A DNA stretch of 64,000 nt from HKST-UBA178 sp965223815 (GTDB lineage Bacteria > Pseudomonadota > Gammaproteobacteria > Chromatiales > Chromatiaceae), in the NCBI GenBank assembly GCA_965223815.1, contig OZ245019.1, forward strand, positions 4,092,001-4,156,000. Reading direction: 5' to 3'. The notes under the pieces are model-generated. The model was not told where the DNA came from, did not search any database, and saw only the letters and a program-made list of their open reading frames with translations. The position numbers and the translations under genes were made by a program. This document shows positions 19,065 through 28,036 of the stretch, piece after piece (the stretch's first letter is position 1; each line of letters starts with the position of its first letter).

Positions 19065-19532
19065 ATGGAAGTTTTGGATTTACAGGTACGCTTAAAAGTC
19101 TTGCAGAAAACGGAATTCGAAGAGATGTCCTCCTTCGGGGCACTCTCCAAAGAATTCGTGAAGAGTCTGCTGACAGCAGGAGAGATATTGAGATTCTCCA
19201 AGGAGGAAATGATATTTCCCGCGGGTGATCGGGCGGACTGTTTCTACATCGTATTGCAAGGGAGTGTGGCCCTGTTCGCCTGTAGCTCGGAGGTCAAAAG
19301 GCCGATTGCCAAAGTCGATGTCGGACAAAGCTTCGGGTTCGCCTCGATGATTGGGCTTAGGTCGAGGTCCTATGAAGCTCAGTCCGACGGTCAGTGCACC
19401 GTGCTGCAGATATCCAGCAGCACCTTCGGCTCTCTCTACGAGGCCAATCCCAAGGAATTCCCCGTATTCTTTATCAATCTATCCCGGGATATGAGTCGCT
19501 TTATGGCCCATCTGGCGGAGAAGAGCAGCTAA
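19065..19532 (+). CDS. Stand-alone cyclic nucleotide-binding domain protein
   Basis: A 155-residue protein consisting of one cNMP-binding beta-barrel: AGEILRFSKEEMIFPAGDRADCFY, VLQGSVALF, VGQSFGFASMIG and the phosphate-binding region RSRSYEAQSDGQC. There is no DNA-binding helix-turn-helix or output domain, so it is shorter than Crp/Fnr proteins and resembles single-domain CNB proteins. Ligand identity is unknown; the phosphate cassette lacks the classic GE...A...A spacing, so it may bind no cyclic nucleotide at all. It is convergent with the SIMPL gene. Confidence 0.75.
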   Translation: MEVLDLQVRLKVLQKTEFEEMSSFGALSKEFVKSLLTAGEILRFSKEEMIFPAGDRADCFYIVLQGSVALFACSSEVKRPIAKVDVGQSFGFASMIGLRSRSYEAQSDGQCTVLQISSSTFGSLYEANPKEFPVFFINLSRDMSRFMAHLAEKSS

Positions 19533-19540
19533 CAACCTCT

Positions 19541-19568
19541 CCCTGGCGTGGGCCTGGAGCCACCAGGG
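19541..19568 (+). terminator. Possible terminator stem-loop after the CNB-domain gene
   Basis: CCCTGG (19541-19546) pairs with CCAGGG (19563-19568), extended by TGG/CCA with a small bulge. No clear T-run follows. A second hairpin (GGCCTC/GAGGCC, 19593-19607) covers the stop of the opposite SIMPL gene. Together they probably separate the two convergent genes. Confidence 0.35.
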
Positions 19569-19606
19569 CGCCTAAAAACAGACTCATCCGCTGGCCTCTT
19601 GGAGGC

Positions 19607-20326
19607 CTAGTCTGACAAGTAGTACTCCACGGTCGAAACGACTCTGACTTTCTTGATATGCGGATTGTTCTTATCGCGTGGCGCAATGCTGAACTGACCT
19701 TGACGGGCCCGCTTGATCTTTCCCAGCTTGCTTTGGGAGTCCGCGGCAAATTTCAGTGCCACTTCCCTCGCTTTGCGCGTTGCCTCCTCAATCATCCCCG
19801 GCTTGGCGGCATTGAGTCCGGTGAAAATGTACTCCGGTTTCGAATCGAAATTGTTGCCGGTAAACACTATTCCTGTCTTTCCCAACTCCGACAAGCTGCT
19901 CATTACCGCTTTCACACGGTCTACAGAGTTCGAATAGACTGTGACCGTCTGCGAAGCAGTGTAGCGGTACTCCGCCCGGCCGGTATTGCCGTACTGCTGC
20001 GCCGACTTGTCGACAATAGCGGGGGAAGAGAATGAAATCTCATCTGTCCCCACTCCCCTTTCCTGCAGAAAATCCACAATCCGTGTCGTACTGGCATCGA
20101 TCTCTCTATATAAGTCCTGCAGATCATTGCCGGCACGAATAAACTGAATCGGCCAGATGACCGTGTCTGCCGGATACTCACGTTCCGAGAGACCTTTCAC
20201 CGTAACCGTCCGCTCGTACTCCTTGAATGTGATTGCCGCATTTCCGACGATATATCCCAACGCTGCCAAACCGAGAAAAACAAACGCACCCAGAATGAAT
20301 GAACTTAAGCTATTGCCTTCGCGCAT
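19607..20326 (-). CDS. SIMPL-domain (DUF541) membrane-anchored protein
   Basis: The 239-residue product has an N-terminal membrane helix (residues 8-30) and a periplasmic SIMPL/DUF541 domain: RTVTVKGLSEREYPADTV near 40, YRYTASQTVTVYS in the middle and VALKFAADSQSKLGKIKRARQG near the end. The family includes E. coli YggE, linked to oxidative stress but without a proven biochemical role. The ATG at 20326 is set by GGAGGAG five bases upstream; the frame extends to 20398 without such a site. Confidence 0.87.
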   Translation of the reverse strand: MREGNSLSSFILGAFVFLGLAALGYIVGNAAITFKEYERTVTVKGLSEREYPADTVIWPIQFIRAGNDLQDLYREIDASTTRIVDFLQERGVGTDEISFSSPAIVDKSAQQYGNTGRAEYRYTASQTVTVYSNSVDRVKAVMSSLSELGKTGIVFTGNNFDSKPEYIFTGLNAAKPGMIEEATRKAREVALKFAADSQSKLGKIKRARQGQFSIAPRDKNNPHIKKVRVVSTVEYYLSD

Positions 20327-20607
20327 ACCGCTCCTCCGAAAAATCTTGGTCAAAGTTGCACAAGAGGGATATATTTTCCAGGGTGGGGATACTACCACAG
20401 GCTCAGATACACCACTTTCTACCCACCTTCCTCAGGTTACACACCGCTCAGCAGGGGTGATAACAAAGTAACAGTATCGCGACGGATTGATACTTGAACC
20501 ACCGGAAATGGAGAAGGTGTGGCGCAGCTACAGAGGTTTTCATATCGAGACCCGGACACCGCACCAAGTATTCGTGCATTTTGTCCAGCTTGTTGCCGAA
20601 AACAAGG

Positions 20608-20697
20608 TGGCGGAGAGGGTGGGATTTGAACCCACGGATCCCATAAGGGATCACTTGATTTCGAGTCAAGCCCGTTCGGCCACTCCGGCACCTCTCC
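20608..20697 (-). tRNA. tRNA-Ser (anticodon CGA)
   Basis: A complete 90-base class II tRNA. The acceptor pairs GGAGAGG with CCTCTCC, followed by discriminator G and an encoded CCA. The anticodon stem-loop is CTTGA-CTCGAAA-TCAAG, which puts CGA at positions 34-36. The long variable arm (GATCCC-TTAT-GGGATC) is diagnostic for serine, and the T arm reads GTGGG-TTCAAAT-CCCAC. No neighbouring tRNA or integrase is seen. Confidence 0.96.
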
Positions 20698-20817
20698 GGG
20701 AACCCACATTGGGTAATATGCGGCTGAGTGTAGACAGCCATGTATGCAACCTTACAATAGCGATGATTTTACACAAATTGGCGAGCCGCAACTAATCTCT
20801 TTTTTCGTAATTGAACA

Positions 20818-22221
20818 ATGAATTCGCGCCCACTATTGGTCCTTTTTGCTACAGCACTTTTATGCGGCTGCAGTATTCCCGAGCCACTATTGGAACGGGT
20901 CAAGTCAGAGGGGAAATTGATAGTCATAACCCGCTACAACCCCACCACCTACTTTATGGATGAATCAGGTGCAGGTGGTCTGGAATACGAACTCGTAACG
21001 CGGTTCGCCAAAGTGCTTGGGGTTAGGGCGCAGTTTATCCTCTCCGAGCGGCTGGCAGAGATACTGCCCACTGTTATCCGTGGGGAAGCTCACTTCTCCG
21101 CGGCGGGTATGCCTGTGACACCTGACCGAGAACGCCGCGTCAGATTTACGCAAGCTTACCAGACGATCATCCCACAACTCGTATATCGGCTCGGCAGCAA
21201 TCGTCGCCCTAAGAATATCATCGACACCCTAGAGGGAAGCCTCGAAGTTGTCGCCGGAAGCAGCCATGAAGAATTACTTAAAGAGCTTAAAAAGAGCCAT
21301 CCCCAACTCACTTGGGAGTCGCAACCGCAGTCGAATTCAGAAGAACTGCTGTCATTGGTTATCGAGCAACTAATCGACTATACCGTTGCAGCCTCCAACG
21401 AGGTCATACTAAAACGTCGTTTTCACCCGCAACTACGGGTGGCCTTTGATCTGGGAGAACCCCAGGTATTGGCCTGGGCCTTTCCCCACGCAGAAGACGA
21501 CAGCCTCTATCAAGCTGCCCAGGTTTTTCTTACCGATTTGAGAAACTCAGGGGAACTGGAACAGATCATAGAGCGTTACTACGGGTATGCGGAGACTCTC
21601 GACTTTGTGGATACCCGCACCTTCCGCCGACATATCGTCCAGCGACTTCCCAAATATCAAGCCTGGTTCAAGCAGGCTGAAAAAGAGACTGGTATAGACT
21701 GGCGGCTGCTGGCGGCAATCGGATACCAGGAGTCACACTGGAATCCGAAAGCCATATCCCCAACAGGCGTGAGGGGTATCATGATGCTGACCCAAGCGAC
21801 GGCCAAGCAACTCGGCATAAAGTCCCGCACCGATCCGAAACAGAGTATCTTGGGGGGCGCCCGCTATGTCCGTATCGTGGAAGCCAAACTCCCGGAGCGC
21901 ATACAGGAGCCGGACCGCATCTGGCTGGCACTTGCAGGTTACAATGTCGGGTTCGGACACTTGGAAGACGCTCGCGTCCTTACCCAGCGCCACGGGGGCG
22001 ACCCGGACCGTTGGGCGGACGTAAAAAAATATCTCCCCCTGCTCTCCCAGAAAAAGTATTACGCCACGGTAAAACATGGCAAGGCTCGCGGCCAGGAGCC
22101 GGTCAACTATATCGACAATATTCGCAGCTATTACGACCTGCTGGTGTGGGAAACGGGAAGGCAAATCTCGGATGGGAAAGGCAGTGAGCCGGTAATCGAC
22201 ACTACACCGGCAGCCCTATAG
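20818..22221 (+). CDS. mltF: Membrane-bound lytic murein transglycosylase F
   Basis: A 467-residue two-domain enzyme. Residues 1-18 end in a lipobox-like LLCGC (Cys18), so it is probably a lipoprotein. Residues 30-260 are a family 3 solute-binding-like domain (GKLIVITRYNPTTYFMD...), which in MltF regulates activity by sensing muropeptides. Residues 270-450 are the SLT domain with catalytic Glu305 in IGYQESHWNP, then GVRGIMMLTQATAKQLG and LALAGYNVGFGH. It cleaves peptidoglycan glycan strands at the outer membrane. It runs away from the tRNA gene and is convergent with tadA. Confidence 0.93.
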   Translation: MNSRPLLVLFATALLCGCSIPEPLLERVKSEGKLIVITRYNPTTYFMDESGAGGLEYELVTRFAKVLGVRAQFILSERLAEILPTVIRGEAHFSAAGMPVTPDRERRVRFTQAYQTIIPQLVYRLGSNRRPKNIIDTLEGSLEVVAGSSHEELLKELKKSHPQLTWESQPQSNSEELLSLVIEQLIDYTVAASNEVILKRRFHPQLRVAFDLGEPQVLAWAFPHAEDDSLYQAAQVFLTDLRNSGELEQIIERYYGYAETLDFVDTRTFRRHIVQRLPKYQAWFKQAEKETGIDWRLLAAIGYQESHWNPKAISPTGVRGIMMLTQATAKQLGIKSRTDPKQSILGGARYVRIVEAKLPERIQEPDRIWLALAGYNVGFGHLEDARVLTQRHGGDPDRWADVKKYLPLLSQKKYYATVKHGKARGQEPVNYIDNIRSYYDLLVWETGRQISDGKGSEPVIDTTPAAL

Positions 22222-22249
22222 CTAGCGACACTAGGGTAATCCTTCCCTG

Positions 22250-22726
22250 TCATCTGTTTGATTGTCGACGCTTTCGGAAAAAGGCTCGCAGCAGTTCGCT
22301 GCACTCTGTCTCCAACAAACCCGAACGGACTTCCACCCGATGATTAAATCGATGATCGGACGGCAACAGGTCGAACACGCTTCCCGCAGCACCGCTCCTG
22401 GGGTCTGTGGCGCCGAACACCAACATTGAAACCCGGGCGTGCACCAAGGCGCCGGCACACATAGGACAAGGCTCGAGCGTCACGTAGAGGGTGGTGCCTG
22501 GTAGACGGTAGTTTTGTTTCCTCGAGGCCGCATCCCGTAATGCCATAATCTCTGCGTGGGCAGTTGGGTCATGTCTGCTAATCGGCCGGTTCCACCCTTC
22601 GCCAATAATCTCATCATCCTCTACTAGTAACGCGCCCACCGGCACCTCACCGGAGGCCTCAGCTCGCCCTGCCAGCGCGATGGCGCGCGCCATGTAATCT
22701 TCTGCCTTATTGGGGATTGTGGGCAT
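22250..22726 (-). CDS. tadA: tRNA-specific adenosine deaminase TadA
   Basis: A 158-residue zinc deaminase that converts wobble A34 to inosine in tRNA-Arg(ACG). The active-site pair is HAEIMALR (His57, Glu59) and PCPMCAGAL (Cys87, Cys90), preceded by EVPVGALLV. FGATDPRSGAAGS and the C-terminal FFRKRR are typical of TadA rather than cytidine deaminases. It is convergent with mltF, with 28 bases between stops. Confidence 0.95.
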   Translation of the reverse strand: MPTIPNKAEDYMARAIALAGRAEASGEVPVGALLVEDDEIIGEGWNRPISRHDPTAHAEIMALRDAASRKQNYRLPGTTLYVTLEPCPMCAGALVHARVSMLVFGATDPRSGAAGSVFDLLPSDHRFNHRVEVRSGLLETECSELLRAFFRKRRQSNR

Positions 22727-22873
22727 GACTCATTGTACACGCTCTCCTCGTTAACTACTCGAACAAGTCTAGAACCTAACAAACATGTTGCTTTGCGCGA
22801 TAAGCCGAGCCCGGGATTGCATCAATAATCTACTCTGATCGGTGAGGGATTACGCCATTTTTTAGGTACTCGT

Positions 22874-23602
22874 CTAATCCATACCGCATATATCGATACC
22901 GGAATGTTGGTGGTTATACAAGATTGATATTTTCTGAAATATTTTATTTGAAAGCCCAGTGGTTAGATTCTCTATTTCGTTTACTGCATTCAGAGCAACT
23001 TGGTCATCAAATTTCTGCACATACACCGCCGCAATCTTACCCGTGAGGGATAACAATTCGATGCAATAATCCAAATATCTTCCCATCTCAAAGCCGTTCA
23101 TTTCATGATGTGGCGATGAAATCGTAGTCCTACGTTCGGGCAGAACGCGGTCTGGATCTTTAGTCAATTGCAACATATCAACAATATGGGCAAAAGATCG
23201 AAGTTCGTGAATGGCGTTAAGCGCCCTTTTTCTTTTCAATCGGTTTTCTAGCGTAAGTAAAAAGAAGATAGCTATACCAACCAATACCAGATCGTTAACT
23301 GTACTCTCAAATAGGTTTACAAAATCGATGAGGTCTAGCCTATGATTCGGAAGGTTGAGACTGACGATTGTAGCAACCAGCGCCAAAACGATCATCAGAA
23401 TCACTAAAAAGGCAGCTATGCGTATGAATCGGATTGGCCGAGCGATCCACTCTGCCCGTTGATCGGCCTGCAGTGCGATAGTATGGAGATGATTTGATGC
23501 ATCCGCTAATGTGGCGTTTGGAAATCTCTCACGTATGCGTTTAGTGAGGACATAAACAGTGTCAACAATGCGTTCAATCTCAAGATTTTTATAATCTCCC
23601 AA
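22874..23602 (-). CDS. Hypothetical membrane protein, TTG start
   Basis: A 242-residue protein with two membrane segments (about residues 62-85 and 108-123) and a cytoplasmic C-terminal half. The N-terminal 50 residues are helical and charged. I recognise no family. The start codon is TTG at 23602, supported by a strong AAAGGAGAG just upstream. Base composition is clearly AT-richer than the neighbouring tadA gene, consistent with horizontal origin. Downstream are 140 non-coding bases before tadA. Confidence 0.55.
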   Translation of the reverse strand: MGDYKNLEIERIVDTVYVLTKRIRERFPNATLADASNHLHTIALQADQRAEWIARPIRFIRIAAFLVILMIVLALVATIVSLNLPNHRLDLIDFVNLFESTVNDLVLVGIAIFFLLTLENRLKRKRALNAIHELRSFAHIVDMLQLTKDPDRVLPERRTTISSPHHEMNGFEMGRYLDYCIELLSLTGKIAAVYVQKFDDQVALNAVNEIENLTTGLSNKIFQKISILYNHQHSGIDICGMD

Positions 23603-23971
23603 TTACTCTCCTTTTGCCGACAACGGGAATTGCGTTAATAGCAATCAGTCCGAATGAAGATATCAAGATAATCTGTAGTTCGACGATAGAGTCTGCAGAA
23701 ACCAACGCAGGATAGCTTAGTGTTGCGAAACAGTTCCACTGGCTTTTAGCATTTTTGGAAAATCGCTTAAAAACTCCGTTGACGATACAGAGCCAATGCT
23801 GATCTCTCTATCGCCCATTGCTAGGTTACAACAAGATAACGTTTCAGCGAATGCTTGGGTTCTGATTTGCCATTGGTTTTGAGGTAGCTCTTGGTTGGCT
23901 TCTGAGATTTCTTATCATCTGCAAGTAATACTCGTGTGGCTGTAGAGAATTAACCATTAATAGCGTGTCTT
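23603..23971. other. Non-coding stretch between two hypothetical genes
   Basis: About 370 AT-rich bases with no open frame of note on either strand. I see no tRNA, repeat or clear terminator here. Confidence 0.5.
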
Positions 23972-24190
23972 TCACCCTGTTTTAGAATTTTTCATTCCCC
24001 GCCTGCCGCCCCAACGGCCTATGTAGCATGGAGGCGTGGGTTCCAACTGCTGGTGATATTCCGGTCGAATAGATAGTTCATACGCCTCGATACATGCCTG
24101 CATTGCAGGAATACTCGAACTTTTTTCGAAAATACAAACCAACTCGTCAGTCAGATTGCAGTAATCAATACAATCCTCGTAAGTTAACAT
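23972..24190 (-). CDS. Small cysteine-containing hypothetical protein
   Basis: A 72-residue protein starting MLTYEDCIDYCNLTDELVC with four cysteines in all, ending in a glycine/arginine-rich tail (RWGGRRGMKN). CAGGAAA precedes the ATG by about seven bases. No family recognised. The cysteine spacing could bind a metal, but this is a guess. It lies alone in the AT-rich stretch. Confidence 0.45.
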   Translation of the reverse strand: MLTYEDCIDYCNLTDELVCIFEKSSSIPAMQACIEAYELSIRPEYHQQLEPTPPCYIGRWGGRRGMKNSKTG

Positions 24191-24619
24191 TGGGCAGTTT
24201 CCTGTCGGTTATAATAGAGATAGTTAGCCTTATTGATTTAGCGATTCCTGCACTCATCCGCAGTAGTTAAAACATCATTTTCGCTACTATTGAATCGTGC
24301 TCGATATCGTTTGTGCGCGATTTTCTACATTGAATATTGCTCGCGTATTAATTGATGGTTTCATATTTGTGCATTAACTCACCTCTTTGACACTAAAGGA
24401 ACTAGTAGTTTAGAACTGCCCGGGCTGATATTTTCTATTTTTTGAAGAATGCCAGACAACCCGTACAAGACGCCTCTATCTTCTGGTTCACGTATCCGCA
24501 ATGGATGTATTGGGGACACTATTTGCGGCAATAGATTCAAGAAATGAGAGAGGCCCGCTAGAATCATCATGGGGATAAGAGCGGATAATATCGCCTAAAG
24601 TGATATTATCCGCCAAAGG
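24191..24619. other. Non-coding stretch upstream of the small protein and downstream of phoX-like gene
   Basis: About 430 bases without a convincing gene. A 63-codon frame at 24379-24570 (minus) has no ribosome-binding site or family resemblance. The right end holds the inverted repeat listed at 24581-24613. Confidence 0.45.
24581..24613 (-). terminator. Perfect 12-bp stem-loop right after the phoX-like stop
   Basis: GCGGATAATATC (24581-24592) and GATATTATCCGC (24602-24613) are perfect inverted repeats around a 9-base loop, starting 6 bases past the phoX-like stop codon. No T-run follows on the minus strand, so it may be an RNA-stabilising 3' hairpin or a protein site rather than an intrinsic terminator. 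Confidence 0.5.
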
Positions 24620-26266
24620 CTACTCCGTTGCTTCTTCTATCCCGCCCCAGTCATTTAGAAAAAACAGCTGGCCTCCCTGCACCAATCGTTCGCTGCCACC
24701 GATCACGCCGTCAGTCAGGCTGTGAGCCTGAACATTGCCCATCAGCAGCGTTTCACCGTCACTTGTCTCAAACAGTTGCGTGACGTCGATAATGCCCGAC
24801 GACTCCCAGTTTCCAATATCCTCGGGTTGGGGATCTATCACCCCGACCGGAGCCACGACATTGCGGTCTATCTGAGCGATGCGGGTAACAATTCCGGAAA
24901 TAGGATCCAGTTTCCAAACGGAGGCTTCTTCACCGCTTGTCACGCCGAATTCTCCGTAAGAACGGTCTTCCTGGATGTAGATGTTGCCGTCACTAGCCCA
25001 AGTCAAATTATCCGGGCTTCGTATACCCTCATCCGGATCATCGAATTGACCCCCGGCATCATCGCCATCATATAGTATTTCAACCACGCCAACGGGCCTA
25101 AGTTTGCCTTTAGCATTCCATTGCCAAATGACCTCCACCAAGTACGTAGTGCCCCAAGCATCAGAAGGAAACAAACTGCTGCGTCCAGTAGAAGCCATTA
25201 CCACCTGGCGGGAATCTCCCGGATTGGTGTGGACATCTTCCGGTCGAGAAAATTGAAACGCGCCTTTTACATCGAAAGCCAACTCGTCCTGCTTATCCTG
25301 GGTTGCGTATCCTTGTTCGTCCCAGCCGTCTGTGCCCGCCAGTCTGCGTTGGCGAATATTCAGCCTTTTAAAATTTCCGACGACCACATTTCCAGTGCCG
25401 TTGAAATCCTCTGGTGATTTAACAAACCTGGGGGCCCATGCATAGAGTCGGCCCTTAGCCAAGCCGTTCCGATCCAAGAAGCTCCCGTCTCCCTTGGCAT
25501 TTTTCTCCCCAACATAGAGCAGCAACGGAGCACCTCCCCGATCATCCCCGATTATTTTGGCAACATGGTTATCATCCGGTGGCTCAATGGCCGCGACGCT
25601 TTCCCAGGCCGCTCGACCCATTTCCGGGATCGCCCACAGATCTCCATTAGCCACATCCAGCGCCCACTCAGATCCGCCGCCAGTCTCTTCGCCAGTAAAG
25701 AAAATGGCATCCTGAAAACCGAGTTCACCCGGGCTTACACCATTTGCAGAGCAGAGTCGATTCAATCCTCCCGCGGAGTTTACGTCATCACCTCCCTCAA
25801 CAAAAAAATCTTCCAACTCATCCACTATATCTCCCTTACGATTGTAAATTGTATTGAAAGCAAGATTAGCGGCCTTTATACCCCGGGTCGATTTATCCAA
25901 ATCAAAATAGCTTACGCGAGCGCCTTTCAGTTCAGTCCCATTGTCAAGCGCATAGGGTACACCCCTGGACGAGCTCAATTCATGATTTACAAGAATTCGT
26001 ACGATGTCTGCTTCTTCGGGATTTCCAGTGAGCTCCCCTAGGTTCCACGCATACATGCCATCGAGGATACCTACAGGTAGGTACTTTTGAACATTTTCAC
26101 CGACAGTAAATATGGCCCTGGAGCCCCATCCTTCAATCGTCTTGGCGGCCATTTGGGATGGATACGGAGTAAACTGATCCGCTGCAGCCATTGTTGATAC
26201 CGAAATGACAGCGGCAAAGGATGCGGGAAACAAACTTTTGCACTTTCGTGAACTATGTATAGCCAT
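24620..26266 (-). CDS. PhoX-family (DUF839) phosphatase-like protein
   Basis: A 548-residue exported protein of the PhoX family of calcium/iron-dependent alkaline phosphatases. Conserved-looking parts include VNHELSSSRG near residue 90, FTGEETGGGSEWALD near 190, FSRPEDVHTNPGDSRQVVMAS near 340 and SPDNLTWASDGNIYIQED near 430, which carry the acidic residues and the arginine expected at the metal site. The N-terminus is a Sec-type signal (residues 8-28) without the twin-arginine motif usual for PhoX. Phosphate release outside the cytoplasm is the likely role, but several DUF839 proteins are uncharacterised. Confidence 0.78.
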   Translation of the reverse strand: MAIHSSRKCKSLFPASFAAVISVSTMAAADQFTPYPSQMAAKTIEGWGSRAIFTVGENVQKYLPVGILDGMYAWNLGELTGNPEEADIVRILVNHELSSSRGVPYALDNGTELKGARVSYFDLDKSTRGIKAANLAFNTIYNRKGDIVDELEDFFVEGGDDVNSAGGLNRLCSANGVSPGELGFQDAIFFTGEETGGGSEWALDVANGDLWAIPEMGRAAWESVAAIEPPDDNHVAKIIGDDRGGAPLLLYVGEKNAKGDGSFLDRNGLAKGRLYAWAPRFVKSPEDFNGTGNVVVGNFKRLNIRQRRLAGTDGWDEQGYATQDKQDELAFDVKGAFQFSRPEDVHTNPGDSRQVVMASTGRSSLFPSDAWGTTYLVEVIWQWNAKGKLRPVGVVEILYDGDDAGGQFDDPDEGIRSPDNLTWASDGNIYIQEDRSYGEFGVTSGEEASVWKLDPISGIVTRIAQIDRNVVAPVGVIDPQPEDIGNWESSGIIDVTQLFETSDGETLLMGNVQAHSLTDGVIGGSERLVQGGQLFFLNDWGGIEEATE

Positions 26267-26635
26267 TTTCTATTGTCTCACTCTTAGCAGTAGGTATTTC
26301 TTTCATCGGCTCTCCACTAGACAATGTACGCGGCGCAGTACTATGTATGGGGTTGCCTCAGGCGCAGATACTAGAGATGAATCATTACTCCCATTTGAAG
26401 AATTGATGGAGGTTTTTTGGAATATTTTTGAAGTATTTGTTTCAGTCTATAGAGTGGAAATTCGCACCCAATACCGTCCGCATTTCGAGATCGCACCAAT
26501 ATGTTATATCGGGAACGAAAGATGAGTAGGGAGAGAAGACGAAGGTCTTACGCTCCGATGACAATTATCCTGCTTTCCAACTACAGGCTATTTAGCAAAC
26601 GAGATAGCTACCGAAACTAGCGGGCACAACCGAGC
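26267..26635. other. Non-coding stretch between phoX-like gene and pyruvate kinase
   Basis: About 370 AT-rich bases. The small frames here overlap in other phases and have no family signal. It must contain the promoter of the phoX-like gene; I could not place a convincing -35/-10 pair. Confidence 0.45.
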
Positions 26636-28036
26636 CTATAGTTCGAATATCTCCATCGAATAACTTGCTTCCGGTTTTTCACGGGATGGGCCTTGCGTGA
26701 GAATTACACGACCTTTCTTTAGTCCCTTATCAGCCAGAAATATGCGTGAAAACGCTTGCCAGTCCTCCGGTTCATGCTCTAGTTTTATCGGATCTACACC
26801 GTAGGAGAACTGAAGGGCTTGGCAGGTAGATTCCTCGGTGCTAAATGCTGTCACCCATACCCTAAGGCGGTAGCGTGTAATATTTCTTGCGGTCATTCCG
26901 GAGCGAGTAGGTACAATAACTGCGGCGGGTTGTGCATGAGTAACAGTTTGCTTTACGCTGCGAGCAATAAGCTCGGTATTACTACTCTTCGAAAGCTTGT
27001 ATTCTTTATGAATTCGCCGATTCATGTGCGGTTCTATTTCACTGGCAATCTCAGCAAGCATGCGAACTGATTCTACCGGGAAGCGTCCCATTGCAGACTC
27101 GCCCGATAACATTACCGCATCAGTACCATCCAGTATTGCGTTTGCGACATCAGTCGCCTCCGCTCGCGTCGGTCTACGATGCTCCGTCATTGACTCTAAC
27201 ATCTGGGTTGCGTTAATTACCGGCTTCCCTTTTGCGTTTGCCTTTCTTATCAAGGATTTCTGAACAGTGGCAATACGAGCAATCGGTATTTCGACACCTA
27301 AATCTCCCCTGGCTACCATCACACCATCGGCAACCTCCAAGATCTTGTCGTATTGACTCAAAGCCTCCATACGTTCAATCTTGGCAACGAGAAAGGGGTG
27401 ATAGTGAAGTGCGAGTGCGGCCTCGCGAACGGCGACGAGATCTTCCGCTCTGGATACAAATGACTGGCTTACAGCGTCTATACCTTGTTGCGATGAAAAT
27501 TCCAGAAACTTTTGATCTTCCGGCGTAAAAGCACTAATACCCAGATCTATACCGGGAAGATTCAGGCCTTTTCTAGATCGAAGCTCTCCCCCGGCTCGAA
27601 CCTCACACCGTACGTCTGCGCCTCGAGTATCCAATACTTTCAGTGAAATCATGCCGTCGTTGAGGAACAGCTTGTCGCCCCTGTTTACGGATTTTGCCAA
27701 ATCTGGCAGGCTAACCGACACACGCGTTGAACTTCCAATAATTTCTTCGGGTGTCAATGTAATGATATCTCCTATGGCAAGCTCCACGGGCTCCTGTTCT
27801 ATTTCTCCAATCCGCATTTTTGGTCCAGGTAAGTCTCCAAGGATAGCTAAACGCCGGCCGGTATTCCGGGCACTGTTCCTTAAAATTTCTATCGTTTGGG
27901 CATGGCTATTGAAATCACCGTGAGAATAGTTGAGTCGCGCAACATTCATACCTGCGATGAGCATTTTTTCAATTACATTCTTGTTGTTCGAAGATGGTCC
28001 GATAGTACACACGATCTTCGTCTTATTTTTATGCAT
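26636..28036 (-). CDS. pyk: Pyruvate kinase
   Basis: A 466-residue glycolytic enzyme making pyruvate and ATP from phosphoenolpyruvate and ADP. In order it shows TKIVCTIGPSS (residues 6-16), MNVARLNYSHG, the metal/active-site block FLVAKIERMEAL followed by VMVARGDLGVEIP, then INATQMLESM and DVANAILDGTDAVMLSGESA. The C-terminal regulatory domain is present but short, ending GPSREKPEASYSMEIFEL. CAGGAAC lies four bases before the ATG at 28036. The gene lies in an AT-richer, gene-poor region, unlike its usual place with other glycolytic genes. Confidence 0.95.
   Translation of the reverse strand: MHKNKTKIVCTIGPSSNNKNVIEKMLIAGMNVARLNYSHGDFNSHAQTIEILRNSARNTGRRLAILGDLPGPKMRIGEIEQEPVELAIGDIITLTPEEIIGSSTRVSVSLPDLAKSVNRGDKLFLNDGMISLKVLDTRGADVRCEVRAGGELRSRKGLNLPGIDLGISAFTPEDQKFLEFSSQQGIDAVSQSFVSRAEDLVAVREAALALHYHPFLVAKIERMEALSQYDKILEVADGVMVARGDLGVEIPIARIATVQKSLIRKANAKGKPVINATQMLESMTEHRRPTRAEATDVANAILDGTDAVMLSGESAMGRFPVESVRMLAEIASEIEPHMNRRIHKEYKLSKSSNTELIARSVKQTVTHAQPAAVIVPTRSGMTARNITRYRLRVWVTAFSTEESTCQALQFSYGVDPIKLEHEPEDWQAFSRIFLADKGLKKGRVILTQGPSREKPEASYSMEIFEL

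Noticed and set aside
20608..20697. tRNA-Ser as the attachment site of an island
   Set aside because: Its 3' end faces the ordinary SIMPL gene; no integrase and no repeat of the tRNA end is seen, and the AT-rich region lies on the 5' side.
24379..24570. 63-codon minus-strand ORF as a gene
   Set aside because: It lacks a ribosome-binding site and any family signal.
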